Assembly (NCBI GenBank): GCA_026075535.2
Contig: AP026542.1
Coordinates: 5,890,001-5,954,000 of the forward strand
DNA from: Tricholoma matsutake
Taxonomy: Eukaryota > Basidiomycota > Agaricomycetes > Agaricales > Tricholomataceae
Reading direction: 5' to 3'
DNA length: 64,000 nt
Positions 43,025-54,375 of the stretch are shown one piece after another. Each line of letters opens with the position of its first letter. Positions within the stretch are counted from its first letter, which is position 1. The translations under genes and the position numbers were made by a program. Below the pieces are notes generated by a model, which was not told the origin of the DNA, did no database searches, and saw nothing but the letters and a program-made list of their open reading frames with translations.

Positions 43025-44054
43025 TTATAGTAGTAGGTGTTCTAGCCAGGGTATGAATACAAGAGCGAAAGGGACTGTTAAGCTAATAGCATTGCTTGTC
43101 GTGTCGGGTCTGCATGATCATGTTTCTTTACTACATATTGCTTCAGAAGGCAGGTAACAAACACGTACGGTATGCCATTTTGATCTGAATATGAAGGACA
43201 AGTGTCATTCGGATTCCCCTGTATCGTTGACTTTAATATTAAACATAACTGGTGTTTTCGACGCTGACCGTGGGGTTTGCCGGACAACATACGCTTTCTC
43301 TGCCTAAATTTGTTACGCTTCCCAAAGCAGCAGCGTCCTTTGATCCTGCCCAGTCTGGCTCGCATGGTACCATCTGGTAGGTGATGTTCCATACCCCAAA
43401 ATCCTGTTGTTCTTTCAAGTTAGAACGCACGAGTCGCCGGTGGTTTATTTTAATCCCACCGTGTAACCGTATAACTTTTGGTCAGACGGAAAGAAGTCAG
43501 CGGGAATGGCTTGCGACGGGTATGCAAGATCAAAATTGAGATATTGCCCTGCTCTAAAATTTATACAAGACCGTTTTCAGGTTCGGTGGGAAAAGTATTT
43601 CAAGGCAGCCTACGGGTTGGGCTTTGTTCCTGTCCCGGAACACCATCCATTTTGTGAAAGTGGACACAAATCGGTTATTTTGATGACGATTGACTTTGTT
43701 AAAGGAGGGTGAAAAGGAGGGTTTGCATAAACTGGGTTCAGAAGAGTCAGGTTGAAGCACTTGCCACAACCAGGACCTGTATGTTAAAATCATAAACTAT
43801 GAATGATATAACAATGGATCTTTCGCACCAAATGCTGTGCTACTTCCGTACGCCATTTGCGACAATGCTGCCGTAGGATAGTGTGTACTTGCCGGTGTAC
43901 ATCCACAAGAAGCAACATAGTCCCGAGGTAAATCGTAGTGAGTTAAAGTAGCAGAGCCACTTGGAGCATAATTAATCCAAGCGGCGACCTGCACCACCAT
44001 ACAGAATATCAGAAGAAGCCCGGCCATGGAGGCACCCAAGTAGTGTGAATTCAT
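43025..44054 (-). CDS. Secreted GH45-like (barwin/expansin-fold) protein
   Basis: Six exons on the minus strand: 44054-43829, 43776-43614, 43553-43460, 43403-43269, 43218-43169, 43109-43025; 753 nt, 250 aa, frame consistent throughout. An N-terminal signal peptide (GLLLIFCMVVQVAA) is followed by a Cys-rich double-psi beta-barrel: TLTHYDLPRDYVASCGCTPA, YPTAALSQMAYGSSTAFG, PGCGKCF, IVIKITDLCPLSQNGWCSGT, YLNFDLAYPSQAIP, DFGVWNITYQMVPCE and ESVCCPANPTGNPNDTCPSY. These are hallmarks of an Agaricomycete family usually placed near GH45 endoglucanases and expansins; a cellulase activity is inferred, not proven. The C-terminus ends in a hydrophobic stretch (ISLTVPFALVFIPWL) that might be a GPI-anchor signal. 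An alternative upstream ATG in frame exists, but 44054 puts the signal peptide at the N-terminus. It shares a 79 bp upstream gap with GCN5. Confidence 0.75.
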
Positions 44055-44133
44055 CGTTGGAACGACATTTGAGATGAGGTATTCTGAAAAATGTGATGAC
44101 AACACGTGCAGTGCAGTTTCACCTCAACCGTTC
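44055..44133. promoter_or_regulatory. 79 bp divergent promoter, GH45-like / GCN5
   Basis: With the starts chosen here, only 79 bp separate the two ATGs (20 bp if GCN5 starts at 44074). At least one transcript must therefore begin inside the other's transcribed region or have a minimal 5' UTR. Confidence 0.4.
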
Positions 44134-46514
44134 ATGAAAGTCTCCTATCCAGCTTCGAATCTGCAAACAAAACTCAATGACTCCCAGCTAGCCCTTAAAA
44201 TCGCCAGATACTCACCTTGCTCGATCTGTGACCACTGTGGTGGCCTCCATCCCCCGCACGAAGTCGAAGTTGTCCTTGACGAGCTTCCCAACGAATCTTC
44301 TCTTGATGTCCTCGGACAGTACGGTTCGGATGACGAGGATATACATCTGCCTTATCTTTCAAGTTGTGCATGTGGTCATGGTGTTTCACAGCATAACGCG
44401 GAAGAGTCAGACATGGGACGAGCAGAGTTCCTTCGTCGAAGTCGCGTAGCTATCCGTCTAGATGAACTCTTGCAGGTCAGTCATTTATACAACTAGCCCG
44501 AAATGTAAGCTCAAGGAGGTGATCTATCTGAATCAGGTGTGGTGTTTAATATCCCAACGAAACCGGTACTGAATACTCAACCAGGAAGTTGGTAAACTGT
44601 TGGATTTCGGCTATGTTGATGAAGACATTTCTTCATTGCGACGGCAAATGCAGCCTCATATCTCCCTTGTCAGTCCCTTATTACACGCTACGTCCTCGCC
44701 AGGTACGTTTATTTGTCAACTGTGGTGGATAAGAGGTTTATGACTGTCCGCCAGACCACCGTTTTGAAAGTTTGCCCCGCTCTCCTGCTTCTTCCGTTCT
44801 TAGCGATCTTCCCCAACCGCCCGCTAAGAAACGTCGAATGTCCACGTCATCCTTAAGCGACGCGGAGGAAGCTGCTTTCGTAGCCGAAGCTGTCGACGAC
44901 GACGATGAGGAGGAAGACGAACCCCTTGCTGCACGTATGACAGCGACTTCTTCTGCTTTGCGTCCTGAAAAATCTGTCCGCGTGCCTGGTCAACGGAGTG
45001 GTAAAAAGATCGCACATAACGCACCAATTTCGCATCCTCCACCTGCAGGCGAGCAACTCCAGATTAATGGTGTCACTAAAGGTACCAAGGGGCATGACCC
45101 AGCCGTGAAGGTAGAGGACGTGATGGACGAGAATCAACTCACCCGTCTTGCTACCGGGGTCACTGTCGATACTGCAAGGGCAACTACGGCAGGGGTACGC
45201 AGTTTACTAGTTCCTGCAGTTTTACGCTCTCATATTTCGTCGTTCCAGCCTCCTATCAGGCAAGAGAAAGCTGCTGCAATTGAATTTCGAAAGGGCGTAA
45301 TACAAATAACGCCTGTGGAGAACGACAGATCACATCGGTCATTGGTTATATTGACTGGTTTGAAGACGCTGTTCCAGAAGCAACTTCCAAACATGCCTCG
45401 GGAATATATTGCTCGACTCGTATATGACGCAAACTCAAAGGACTTAGCCATTATCAAGCGAGCATATAAAGTCGTTGGTGGGATTTGTTACAGGCCATTT
45501 CCCCATCGTGGTTTTGCAGAAATCGTCTTCTTTGCGACGGCGTCTGTAGATCAGGAAAAGGTATTCTTTTCAGTAACGTTAAATGATAGGCACCGACAAT
45601 GAACAGGGATACGGTGGAATGCTGATGGACCATTTTAAAGCACACATCCAGAAAACCTATCCGGACATGATGCACTTCCTTACTTATGCTGATAATTATG
45701 CAGTGGGTTATTTTGAAAAGCAAGGCTTCTCCAAGGATATTACTCTCGATCGATCAGTATGGGCAGCATACATCAAGGACTACGAAGGCGGTACAATTAT
45801 GCAATGCACTATGCTGCGCAAAGTGGACTATCTGAACAAAGCCGACATCATATCACAACAGCAGGAAGCTGTTATGACAAAAATCCGACAAATGTCGAAG
45901 TCCCACATTGTCCATCCTGGTCTTCCTCAATTCCAACCTGGCGCGCCCGAATGCATCACTGTTGACCCCAAGCATGTTCCAGGGTTACGTGAGTGTTTTC
46001 CGATTTAGCTGAGCTGAGTAATTTTCATTTTTGATCTTAGGAGAAAGCGGCTGGAATTCCTCGATGGTTTTGAAGTGTGTACTTCCCGTGGGTCAGTCGA
46101 CGAAGGCTTACGACTGTCCGCACAGCGCTATGCGTCCTGCTCCAAGGAACGCAGACAATCATTATTTGGCACGCATCTTAAGTGATCTAGTTGCAAATTC
46201 CCTATCATGGCCTTTCCGTGAGCCTGTCAAACCCGAAGATGTGCCAGACTATTACGACGTCATTAAGAATCCTATGGGTATGTTCGGTCGATTCTCGCAA
46301 TGCTCCTTTTCAATCGTAGCCCGCAGATCTCCTGACAATGCAACACAAGCTCGACACGAATCAATACTCGACTATCGAAGCATTCCTCGCAGACACGCAG
46401 CTATTGTTTGATAATTGTCGGCTCTATAATCCAGAGAACACTATCTATTCCAGAAACGCAACCAAGCTGGAGGCATATCTCAAAGATGTGTTGTTACCTG
46501 AGCGCCCAGGCTGA
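44134..46514 (+). CDS. GCN5: Histone acetyltransferase GCN5 (SAGA/ADA catalytic subunit)
   Basis: Six exons: 44134-44475, 44585-44702, 44755-45560, 45607-45988, 46041-46277, 46327-46514; 2073 nt, 690 aa. The N-terminal ~150 residues hold a Cys-rich segment (PCSICDHCGGLHPPHEVEVV, CACGHGVSQHN) seen in fungal/animal PCAF-type GCN5. A basic, acidic low-complexity linker follows (PPAKKRRMS, DDDDEEEDEP). The GNAT acetyltransferase spans about 333-500: LVYDANSKDLAIIKR, GFAEIVFFA with the catalytic Glu, and QEKGYGGMLMDHFK as the acetyl-CoA loop. The bromodomain is at about 590-690: SWPFREPVKPEDVPDYYDVI, NPMDL across the last junction, and FDNCRLYNPENT with the acetyl-lysine-binding Asn. It acetylates histone H3 in the nucleus as part of SAGA/ADA. 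An in-frame ATG at 44074 would add 20 residues; 44134 is preferred because of the divergent neighbour. Confidence 0.92.
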
Positions 46515-46737
46515 GTCGCCTATCTGTCTTGTACGTAGCGCTATCACGTTTGAGGGCCCTTGGTTTTGATCACCTCAGTATGACTTTTCCGTCCGTATCG
46601 ACAGAACTAGAACAATTTACTAATAACAGAAGTTAAGAAATGAATAAGTATATACACGAACGAGACTGGCGAACATTATCCCAAACAATGGAAGAACTAA
46701 ATGTAAAAGAACTAATGTACTTGTTCATTCCCACTTG

Positions 46738-49700
46738 TTACTGGAAGAAAATTTGTTGGACATCGGATTGCGCGAAAGCCAGGTTACACCCAGGACACTT
46801 GCGCTGACGTGTTGAAATACGGGCATCAACACACTCCTTACAGAAAGCTAAAAAAAATCAAACATATGAGCGATACATTAAGATTAACCACACTCACTGT
46901 GCATGCATTTCAGAATGACGGTGTTGCGAAAGTTCATGTGGCAGGTCGAGCACTTCAGTATTCTCTAATGAACGATATTTAAACACCTTGCGTGCTTTGC
47001 AAAACTGTTTAGACACATACCAAAAGCCCCTCCCTCTCACTGTATCCTTGTGAGCTCGTCGAGGATAATGTGATCTCCTTCGATCTCTGTTCTAGTTCCT
47101 TTTTCGAACGTATAAGCCCATCCTCCAGCTTTCGCAGTTCGGCTCTTCTCTGCTCAATGATCTGTTCCCTGGCCAATATGAACGTCCTCATCTACAATAG
47201 ATGCCGGTCAGTCACAAACAAGATGATATGGGTTTGATGAACACCTCTTCCATCCGTTGCTTCTCCGCATCTGCACGAGCTTGCGCTTGAGATATTTCTC
47301 TTTCTAAGTCAATGACTCGTTCTCGATGCGCGTCAATAGATTTTTTCAAAGCCACCGATTCCTTATCAAGGGCGCTCTAGTGGGAAAAGTGAACATGTGT
47401 GGATACCCAGAGAATGGCGAGCCTACCAACTGATTCGTCAAGTTTCTTTCTGTATCCATTAGTTTATCGATAAGCTTGGCTTGCTTTTCTGCATTCCTAG
47501 CAAGATTCTTCCGCTCCGCCTCTACAGCCTCCTTATCACGCATTGCAGCGTAGAACTTGTTTTCGGATTTAGCTCGCTGGCAAAAACGTCAGGTTTGAGT
47601 CAGTCAACGCGACAGGGAACGCACATCAAGCCCGCTCTTCGTGAGACGTTCCTCCATATTTGAAAGGTCAAATACTTTGTTTTTGACCTGGCGGTCCAGC
47701 GCCTCCCACGCAGCAGATATCTTGTCCAGTTCAGCATAAAGCGAAGTCTCTGCCTGAGGACATCATTGCTCAGTGCCAGTATGAGAATGATGGTCCAGAA
47801 CGAAAACGACGCACCTGGCTACGTTGGGTATCTAACAATCGAAGCCTTTGGTTTTCTTCCTCCTTCTGTTGCAACTGCTCCATCAATTTGGATGCATCGA
47901 GCGGAAGTGTGGAAGGATCTCCGTAGACTGTTTTATACTTTTCGAGCTGAACCTTCACCACCGACAGCTGCTGGCATGCGTCAACCTCCGCTTTCATGTG
48001 CTCCGCGATTTTGGGATGATCATTCTGAAAGTGAGACAGAGTTTGCTCCAGAGCAGCTGCTCGGTCCTCTGCAACACTGCCCAGGACGGTCAGAAGAAAT
48101 AATTGAGCAAGAACTTATACTGACGTTAGTCTATTTTTGAGACTTTCCAAGTAAGCCGCGTTCTCGATGTTACCATCAGCAAAGAACAGCATCAGATCTT
48201 CATTGCCTGCATGGGCTGCAAGTTGAGCTTTGTATCGGCGAAGTTCTGACTCCAACACCGAGATACGTTCCTATTTTCTGCACGTCAATGAGTGCAGTTT
48301 GTGAATATGCAGATTACTCGCCGAACGCGACTCAGCTAGGGCTTTCAGCTCCTGTAACGAGGCTAATTTGACATTGTCCTTGTGCTTCCGTTCATTAAGC
48401 TCAGCCGCCTGCTGTTCGCGTTGGTCGCGCAATCGCGCGTTCTCGACGTCGCGCTTCGAGAGCATGCCTTTCAGTTCTTGGGTGGCATGACCGGTTGCAG
48501 CCTGTTAAATGAATTGCGTGTATGATTCTGATAATCATAGAAAAGAGACGCACCATGATGCTTTCTTCCCATTCCTTCCGTGACGCTCGAAGAGCCCCAA
48601 CTTCATCTGAAAGACGAGTAATTTGTTCACGATTCTCTTTGATAGTGGCCTCTAATGCCGAACAGTGATCAAGAAGCACTTTGTAATAGGGATTTCCCCC
48701 GATCTTCTCAAGCGGAATCAGCTGTAGCTACGACGAGTATCAGTATGTAGGCTAGCATGTAAGAGGAGCTTGACAAACATCAGCTTCCAAGAGAGTCTTC
48801 TCATCCCTCAGTAGCGCTGCTTCCTTCTCCAACTCCCTGATTTTGATTTCTCGCGTCTTCAATTGTTCCTGCAGAATCTGCACCTCAGTCTGATCGCGGA
48901 TACCATCGCCCTGAGGGGGAGATTTGGAACGCTAGAGATGAATCAGAAGTGTATAAGATTACGATGACCAAGGCTCCCACCAATTAACCGAACCACTCAC
49001 TGCAGGAGAGGACGGCTTTCGCTGTGGTTCCTCTATCACCTCCTCCTTCGGTTCTTGCTCGTGCATAGCTCCACGAGACTGCATCTTTAACACTGTTCCA
49101 CTTCTTAGTCGGTCAAGTCGATTCTCCGTCGCAACAAGAGTCACGTGGTATTTATCTCTCTGCATTTCAGAGTCTTCGAGTTTGACGCGCATCACATCCA
49201 CTTGTGATCGGAGAGCAACACACTATGGGCAATCAAACGAAATGTCATCTAGTATACAGGATGAGCCTCGTACCTCGGAAGTGACCTTCTGACATTGGCG
49301 TAGTGCATCTTCTTGACCAATTCTGGGCCTCGAGTCTCCATTCATCTCAGCAAGCTGGGTAACAAGCGACTGTGTGACTCTCATGTTATCCTCCAAGACC
49401 TTACCAAAATCCGTTTTTGAATCATCTTGATTGCTTAAGGCAAAGTTAAACACGTCTACAGTGATGAAATAGGAGACAATGATCAACGGTATTCAATGGT
49501 GATTATTGAACTGAGCACTGACCTTGCCTGACCTCCGGAAATTCTTCTGGATTGAGGAGAAGTCGTATTGTGTCAACCAACTAGTCAAAAAAGCAGGTGA
49601 GCTGGCAACAAAGTAGGGTTGTAAAGACTTCAGATACCTGATTCCAGCACGCCGATATGGCAGCAAGCCCTGCTTCGCATGTATTTTTTCGTCGTTCTAG

Positions 49701-49978
49701 TTCTGCGATTCGACTTTGGCTACGTTCGTTTTCACGAGAGTAATGTCTCATTCTACGAAAAATCGCTTCCTTACGAAAAAGCTGCACAGTAGGGGTATCA
49801 GGAATGACGATGGGATGGAGTAGACACCTATTACCTCGATGTTGTCACCTTCTGCTGGTTCTTCCTGATCAAGAACTCCACCATTCACATGGGGACTACC
49901 GTTTGTGTCACTTAAGACCCGTTTCTTTGCAGTGAAGGTAGCTTCTTCCTCAACATGAGGTCTCTTTCTTGACTCCAT
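46738..49978 (-). CDS. BRE1: E3 ubiquitin ligase BRE1 (histone H2B monoubiquitination)
   Basis: Begins [20 protein letters not shown] at 49978 and ends [16 protein letters not shown] at 46738. The N-terminal part has [36 protein letters not shown] and [13 protein letters not shown] sequence diagnostic of BRE1. Most of the rest is long coiled coil (e.g. [43 protein letters not shown]), broken by about a dozen short introns of ~50 nt. The last ~45 residues are a C3HC4 [24 protein letters not shown], then [21 protein letters not shown]. With RAD6 the protein monoubiquitinates H2B and thereby promotes H3K4/K79 methylation in transcription. Exact internal exon borders are not all resolved. It lies tail to tail with GCN5 (223 bp) and 83 bp downstream of the next gene's stop, on the same strand. 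Confidence 0.88.
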
Positions 49979-50060
49979 GGGGCGCAAAGTACCAAAGCGA
50001 AAGCAAAAGAGAATGAGCAAGAGTAATTGTTTGTTTCCAGGTCCGGCTTAGTAAGGCAAA

Positions 50061-52225
50061 CTACGATACAGGGAGTTGCAGGACAAGATTCTCATTCTCG
50101 ATCCTCACAATCTCACAATCATCCGTGCTCCCATTGCCAATCTGCGTCTCCACACAAGCAAAATCCATTACCTGCCTCAACAATCAACCCTATTCAGTTT
50201 CAGAACTTTTTTCTTTTTTGACATACCTTTCCAAGCACTGTCATCGGTTGGTCTTCATCGACATCAGCGGCATCAGCCATTCAATTGACTCCTAGGCTGG
50301 AAATATGCACTCACGCCAGATAGCCATTCCATACACAATCCCCTGTATGGAGCTAGCTATAAATGCCTTCAATGTTCGCAAATCTGGTTTATCATCCTCT
50401 CCATTTTTGGCCACTACAACTACATATTTTCCGCCAGAATCACCAGATTCCTCCCATCCCATTGGAATAAACATTTGATTCGTGAGACGATGGCGCTCAA
50501 GATCCTTCAGTTCCAGGGTTCCATCTTCGGCTATGTCTGTGGAAGGGTTGCACCGATAAATCGATATCCCTGTGGTGGCCCCGCTCTCCGTTGGATACGA
50601 TGACTCTATAAGGGCAAGCTTGTGAAATTTGCTAGCGGACCCTGCATTTGCAGCTGTTATTCGCATCCCTTTCGGTGCAGCTGAAGGATCTCCATATGCT
50701 TGGAGTACTTGTCCAAAGGGCGCAAATGCTTCTTGTGTCAATGGGAGAACGGGAAGGACAATCGGCCGTACAGCAAGAGAAGCATGCTCTGATGAAAGAA
50801 GGGCCAGATGTGAAGCAGAACCTACACCCTTCGTCGCGTTTGATTTCCTGCCGATCACTCTAACCCTTTGTACACCACCATCTGGATAGATTGTCAGCTT
50901 GACATGCGTATATGTCTGCGCTTCTACATTTTCCAGCTGTAGATAATGTTGCTTATGAGGTCCAAGCTTGGTTCGCGGTAATATCAAGGTCCATTCTTCG
51001 TCTTTGACATTGTGAATCTGTCTGTCAGTATCCAGACATATCCCATGCATCTCGGCGCTATCCGGGGAATTTCCCTTGAAGTGAGCAGTGTCTATATCAA
51101 CCTGGTCCACGACACCAGCCGTACCACTGCGACTTCACTATGAGATCGGATTCACAGCATTTAGCTGTCACTCACAGCTTAATTATCACCCAATCTTTAT
51201 GATCCTTGCCTCGACTTCGCTTTGTTTCCCACCCATCACCTATGTTATTTCCTCTCCCGGGAAGAATCAGATTGCTACCAAGGCCGAAATGCTGATCTGA
51301 TGCAGATTCTACATGACCACCCGCGAAGACATAAGCCAAATCAAACATTTCCGACTCGTCCGGAGGAAAAACGGGGGTTACCAGTCCGTAAACTCGGAAG
51401 CGAGCCTCGAAGTAGTTCAACGTAAGATATATGACGAAGAGACACTTTCACTCACGATACCACCATCAGGATACATATTCAGTTTGACGTAATTGACAGG
51501 TGATGATTCATCGATCTTGAACAGATGTCGAGAGTCTGGACCAATATCGACCTTAGGAAGAGCTTGCAACCACTGAATTCCGCAAGCATAAGAAGTCTCG
51601 TCAATTGATATCGGCAGCCTGCGACTCACTCGAGGATCATCCGCATGTGGGGGTTGTTCTGATGATGACGCGTGTAAGATATCTACAGAAACCCGTGGTG
51701 CCTCGTTCCCTGATTGATCTGTGATATAGCAAGCGACAGGCAGCGCGAATCAGATAACCTGCCATTGAATTGTGAAGTATCAATATCGAAGCCGAAAATC
51801 GTTCCAGTGGTCCCCAGTCTGATAATGCACCTGCAACATAATGATAAAAGGCTAGAGGAAATCAAAGGACAGGGCCTTTACCAGTCGTATGCTGGATTGT
51901 GTCTTCGGCTTTCCCATCCGCTGTATAGCGCCCCATTCGGGCCAAACTGGCCTTCCAAGCTTGGAGGTGGCTACAGGAGATATTTGGCCTTCCGAAGTTG
52001 TAACACGGACACCAAACGCACCTCTACCAGAAGTAGATGAAATGCTTGGGCGAAAAACTCATCAGAAACAGAAACTACCTGCCCTCCTAAAGCGACGCTG
52101 GAAAGCTCTGCCCATATTGTCAGCTTGATTTTTGTTTCCAAACGAGAGGATTAACAAGAATACATACCAGTACATGCAGCAAAGGTGTGAGCGAATTTGT
52201 CCAATGAAAGTTGCTGGAAGGACAT
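50061..52225 (-). CDS. Allantoicase-ureidoglycolate lyase fusion protein
   Basis: Begins [20 protein letters not shown] at 52225. The allantoicase part has two related domains: the first from [26 protein letters not shown]-type sequence near 51880, [12 protein letters not shown]; the second with [50 protein letters not shown]. The open frame 51110-50318 then runs straight on, through a ~35-residue linker, into ureidoglycolate lyase: [31 protein letters not shown], [40 protein letters not shown], stop at 50061 (two small introns near 50318-50256 and 50177-50227). Together the domains turn allantoate into urea and ureidoglycolate and then glyoxylate plus urea, i.e. DAL2 plus DAL3 activities on one chain. 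This serves purine nitrogen use. Upstream exon borders are approximate. Confidence 0.85.
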
Positions 52226-53279
52226 GGCGACACTTAACTTATCGATAAGGAGCCTTCGAGTGACTTTTAAAGTTCTCGGAGCTTTCTCGGACCGCCACCC
52301 GGCTTCTTAACAAGATAAGATACGCTAAAGCTCTAAGTACAAACATTGACAACGTTCGCATAATCCAGCAAGTATGGAAGGACTTCCTCCGAGCAATAGC
52401 CCAGGTTCTGCAATACTGCACCGGCAGACAACGTCAGTATCCATTGAAATGGAACGGAGTATGTGCGAGGTTCGGCTTTTGTAAATTGTACTTAGGGTAT
52501 CCACAGCGCGTCTGAAGATGGGGCACCAACTTTTTTCTGGATTTTTGGAAACGGGCCATGACTTCGAACAGAGAAAACCGAGGAGGGGCGGTCGGCATTA
52601 CTGGAATGGCAGCGTTCCACCAAAATCAGGAGTTCAAAGCGGATGTTTTTCCAGTGGGAGTATGACGTCTGTATATCTCGATTACATCTTGCACTGCTTT
52701 CTGATTGGCGACAGACTCATTCTCCTAGATAGAGTAAGAGCGTCAATGGAGGCAGCCAGGCATGTCCAGTCATCTGGACGCCAACGACGCTGGTGGATAA
52801 GATTTCCCTTGAGAGATTACGACTTTTGAGATAGCTGGGTTGCGTGATAGCGACTTTGTTCCCCTTGCGACAAACTTGACCGAGGATCAATGGGGCTGTC
52901 TGTGCGTTGTAATGCGGACAGGCCGTAGGCATTCCAATGGTCAGGCGAGGGAAGACACTGGAAAAAGAAATCTTCTCGAATGTCGACTGCAGTTGAATTC
53001 AAGAGGCAGCTGCCCAATTGACATTCCTTGCTATTGGCAGATGACATGATGGTTGGCATGACGGATAAGTGGTTCTGATGACGAAGGAGAAGAAGGCGGA
53101 ATAGGGGATAAGGACGACATGTCTAAGATCGCGATCAATCGGACAGTAACACAGCCAAGGAGAAGAAACAGGGCATCTGGTCGGTGGTTCGGACAGGAAT
53201 GATCCAACGGTTGCGGACAGCTATGGTACTGAGAGATGATTCGAAACGGTCGTGCAGCAGACAATTACAGGAATGGGGA
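52226..53279 (-). pseudogene. 1 kb gap with possible F-box protein relic
   Basis: Between the fusion gene and the methyltransferase gene. On the minus strand two overlapping frames (53059-52817 and 52932-52717) hold FFFQCLPSPDHWNAYGL and, one frame over, CPHYNAQTAPLILGQVCRKGNKVAITQPSYL. These resemble the short N-terminal block of basidiomycete F-box proteins (...F..CLP... then APLLLGQVC..WR..A..TP.LW), split by a frameshift and lacking the C-terminus. Nothing else is recognisable in the interval. Confidence 0.3.
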
Positions 53280-54180
53280 TCACAAGCTGGCTACGACTGT
53301 CCGTTGTCTACCCCATGGATCGCGCCATATCTCTACATGGGAAAAGTTCCCAGAGGTGTGCATAATATGCTGAACATCACCAGCTTGCGCATGTCCCACC
53401 TCGAGCGCTACGATGGCCCCCGGACGTAAAATTTCTTTATGCCGTATCAAGCGGGCAATAGCGTGATAGAAATCAAGGCCATTCGGACCCCCTAAGAAAG
53501 CTTTTGGATCTTCATAATCGGTCACGGAGCGGGGTAATTCGAGGTACTCTTTCCAGGGTATGTAAGGTGGATTTGACGTGATAACGTCAAATGGCTGCCC
53601 GAGTTTAGTATCTTGGAAGAGGGTAGGAGAAAGAATGTTGGCGAGGGTCGTTTTGAACGTGTTGCAATGCATGGTTGTATGGGATGACATTGGTATTGAG
53701 CAAAGCGCAGCATTGTCCATGGCAAGCTGAATAGCAAGTGTAGAAATGTCGACCCCATGGGCATGGATAGTTCCAGGTGGACATAAAGAACAAAGAAGTA
53801 GAGGGATACAACCCGAGCCTGTGCCGAGATCCAGAAGCGATCTAGGACGTTTTGTGCGTGTGTATGAGAGCCGATCTGCTAGTTTTATAACCCAATCTTC
53901 GGTTTCAGGACGAGGAATCAACACAGGAGGACGAGTAAGGAGATTGAGTGAACCAAAAGGTTGAGAGCCTGTCAGTGAAAACATAAGAGAACGTAAATCT
54001 TAGTGTACTTCAAAGGATACCAAGGATGTATTGCAGGGGCTCTCCAAGGATCCTTCGTTGAAGCATGTCAGTAAGAGACAATGAAGAAGTTGGTAAAGCA
54101 AGTTTCATCCATTTACATTCCAGTAGGGCTTGCTGAGAACCTAACTGTGTAGCGAGAGCAGAGACCAATTTCGAATACAT
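53280..54180 (-). CDS. HemK/PrmC-type glutamine N5-methyltransferase (likely mitochondrial release-factor modifier)
   Basis: Two exons, 54180-54021 and 53968-53280; 849 nt, 282 aa. The N-terminal helical domain ends EPLQYILG, the linker is SQPFGSLNLLTRPPVLIPRPETEDWV, and the Rossmann SAM-binding fold follows with LLDLGTGSGCIPLLLC (motif I), AHGVDISTLAIQLA (acidic loop) and the catalytic NPPY in VITSNPPYIPWKEY. The end motif GAIVALEVGHAQAGDV is also typical. The family methylates the Gln of the GGQ motif in class I release factors. A single gene with this domain order in a fungus points to the mitochondrial MTQ1 type rather than eRF1-specific MTQ2, which lacks the PrmC N-domain. No obvious targeting peptide. 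The start codon at 54180 follows the exon structure; upstream Met codons are out of frame. Confidence 0.85.
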
Positions 54181-54375
54181 GACAGAAGCCCGAAAACGGT
54201 GATGACTTACGAGAAGGCGGGCTGGCAACTACCGAGTCGGGGTGCGGGACCGGGGCGGCCGATCCGGCGGCTTGTACCAACCAAATAATAAAATCAGGCG
54301 GAAATTTCGCATGACACTCGGAGACGTCTCGCATCCTTCAATTTTACAACGGACAACTGTTGCATTCCTCTCGCC

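Noticed and set aside
43506..43712. Plus-strand ORF MACDGYARSKLRYCP...
   Set aside because: Antisense of exons 2-3 of the GH45-like gene.
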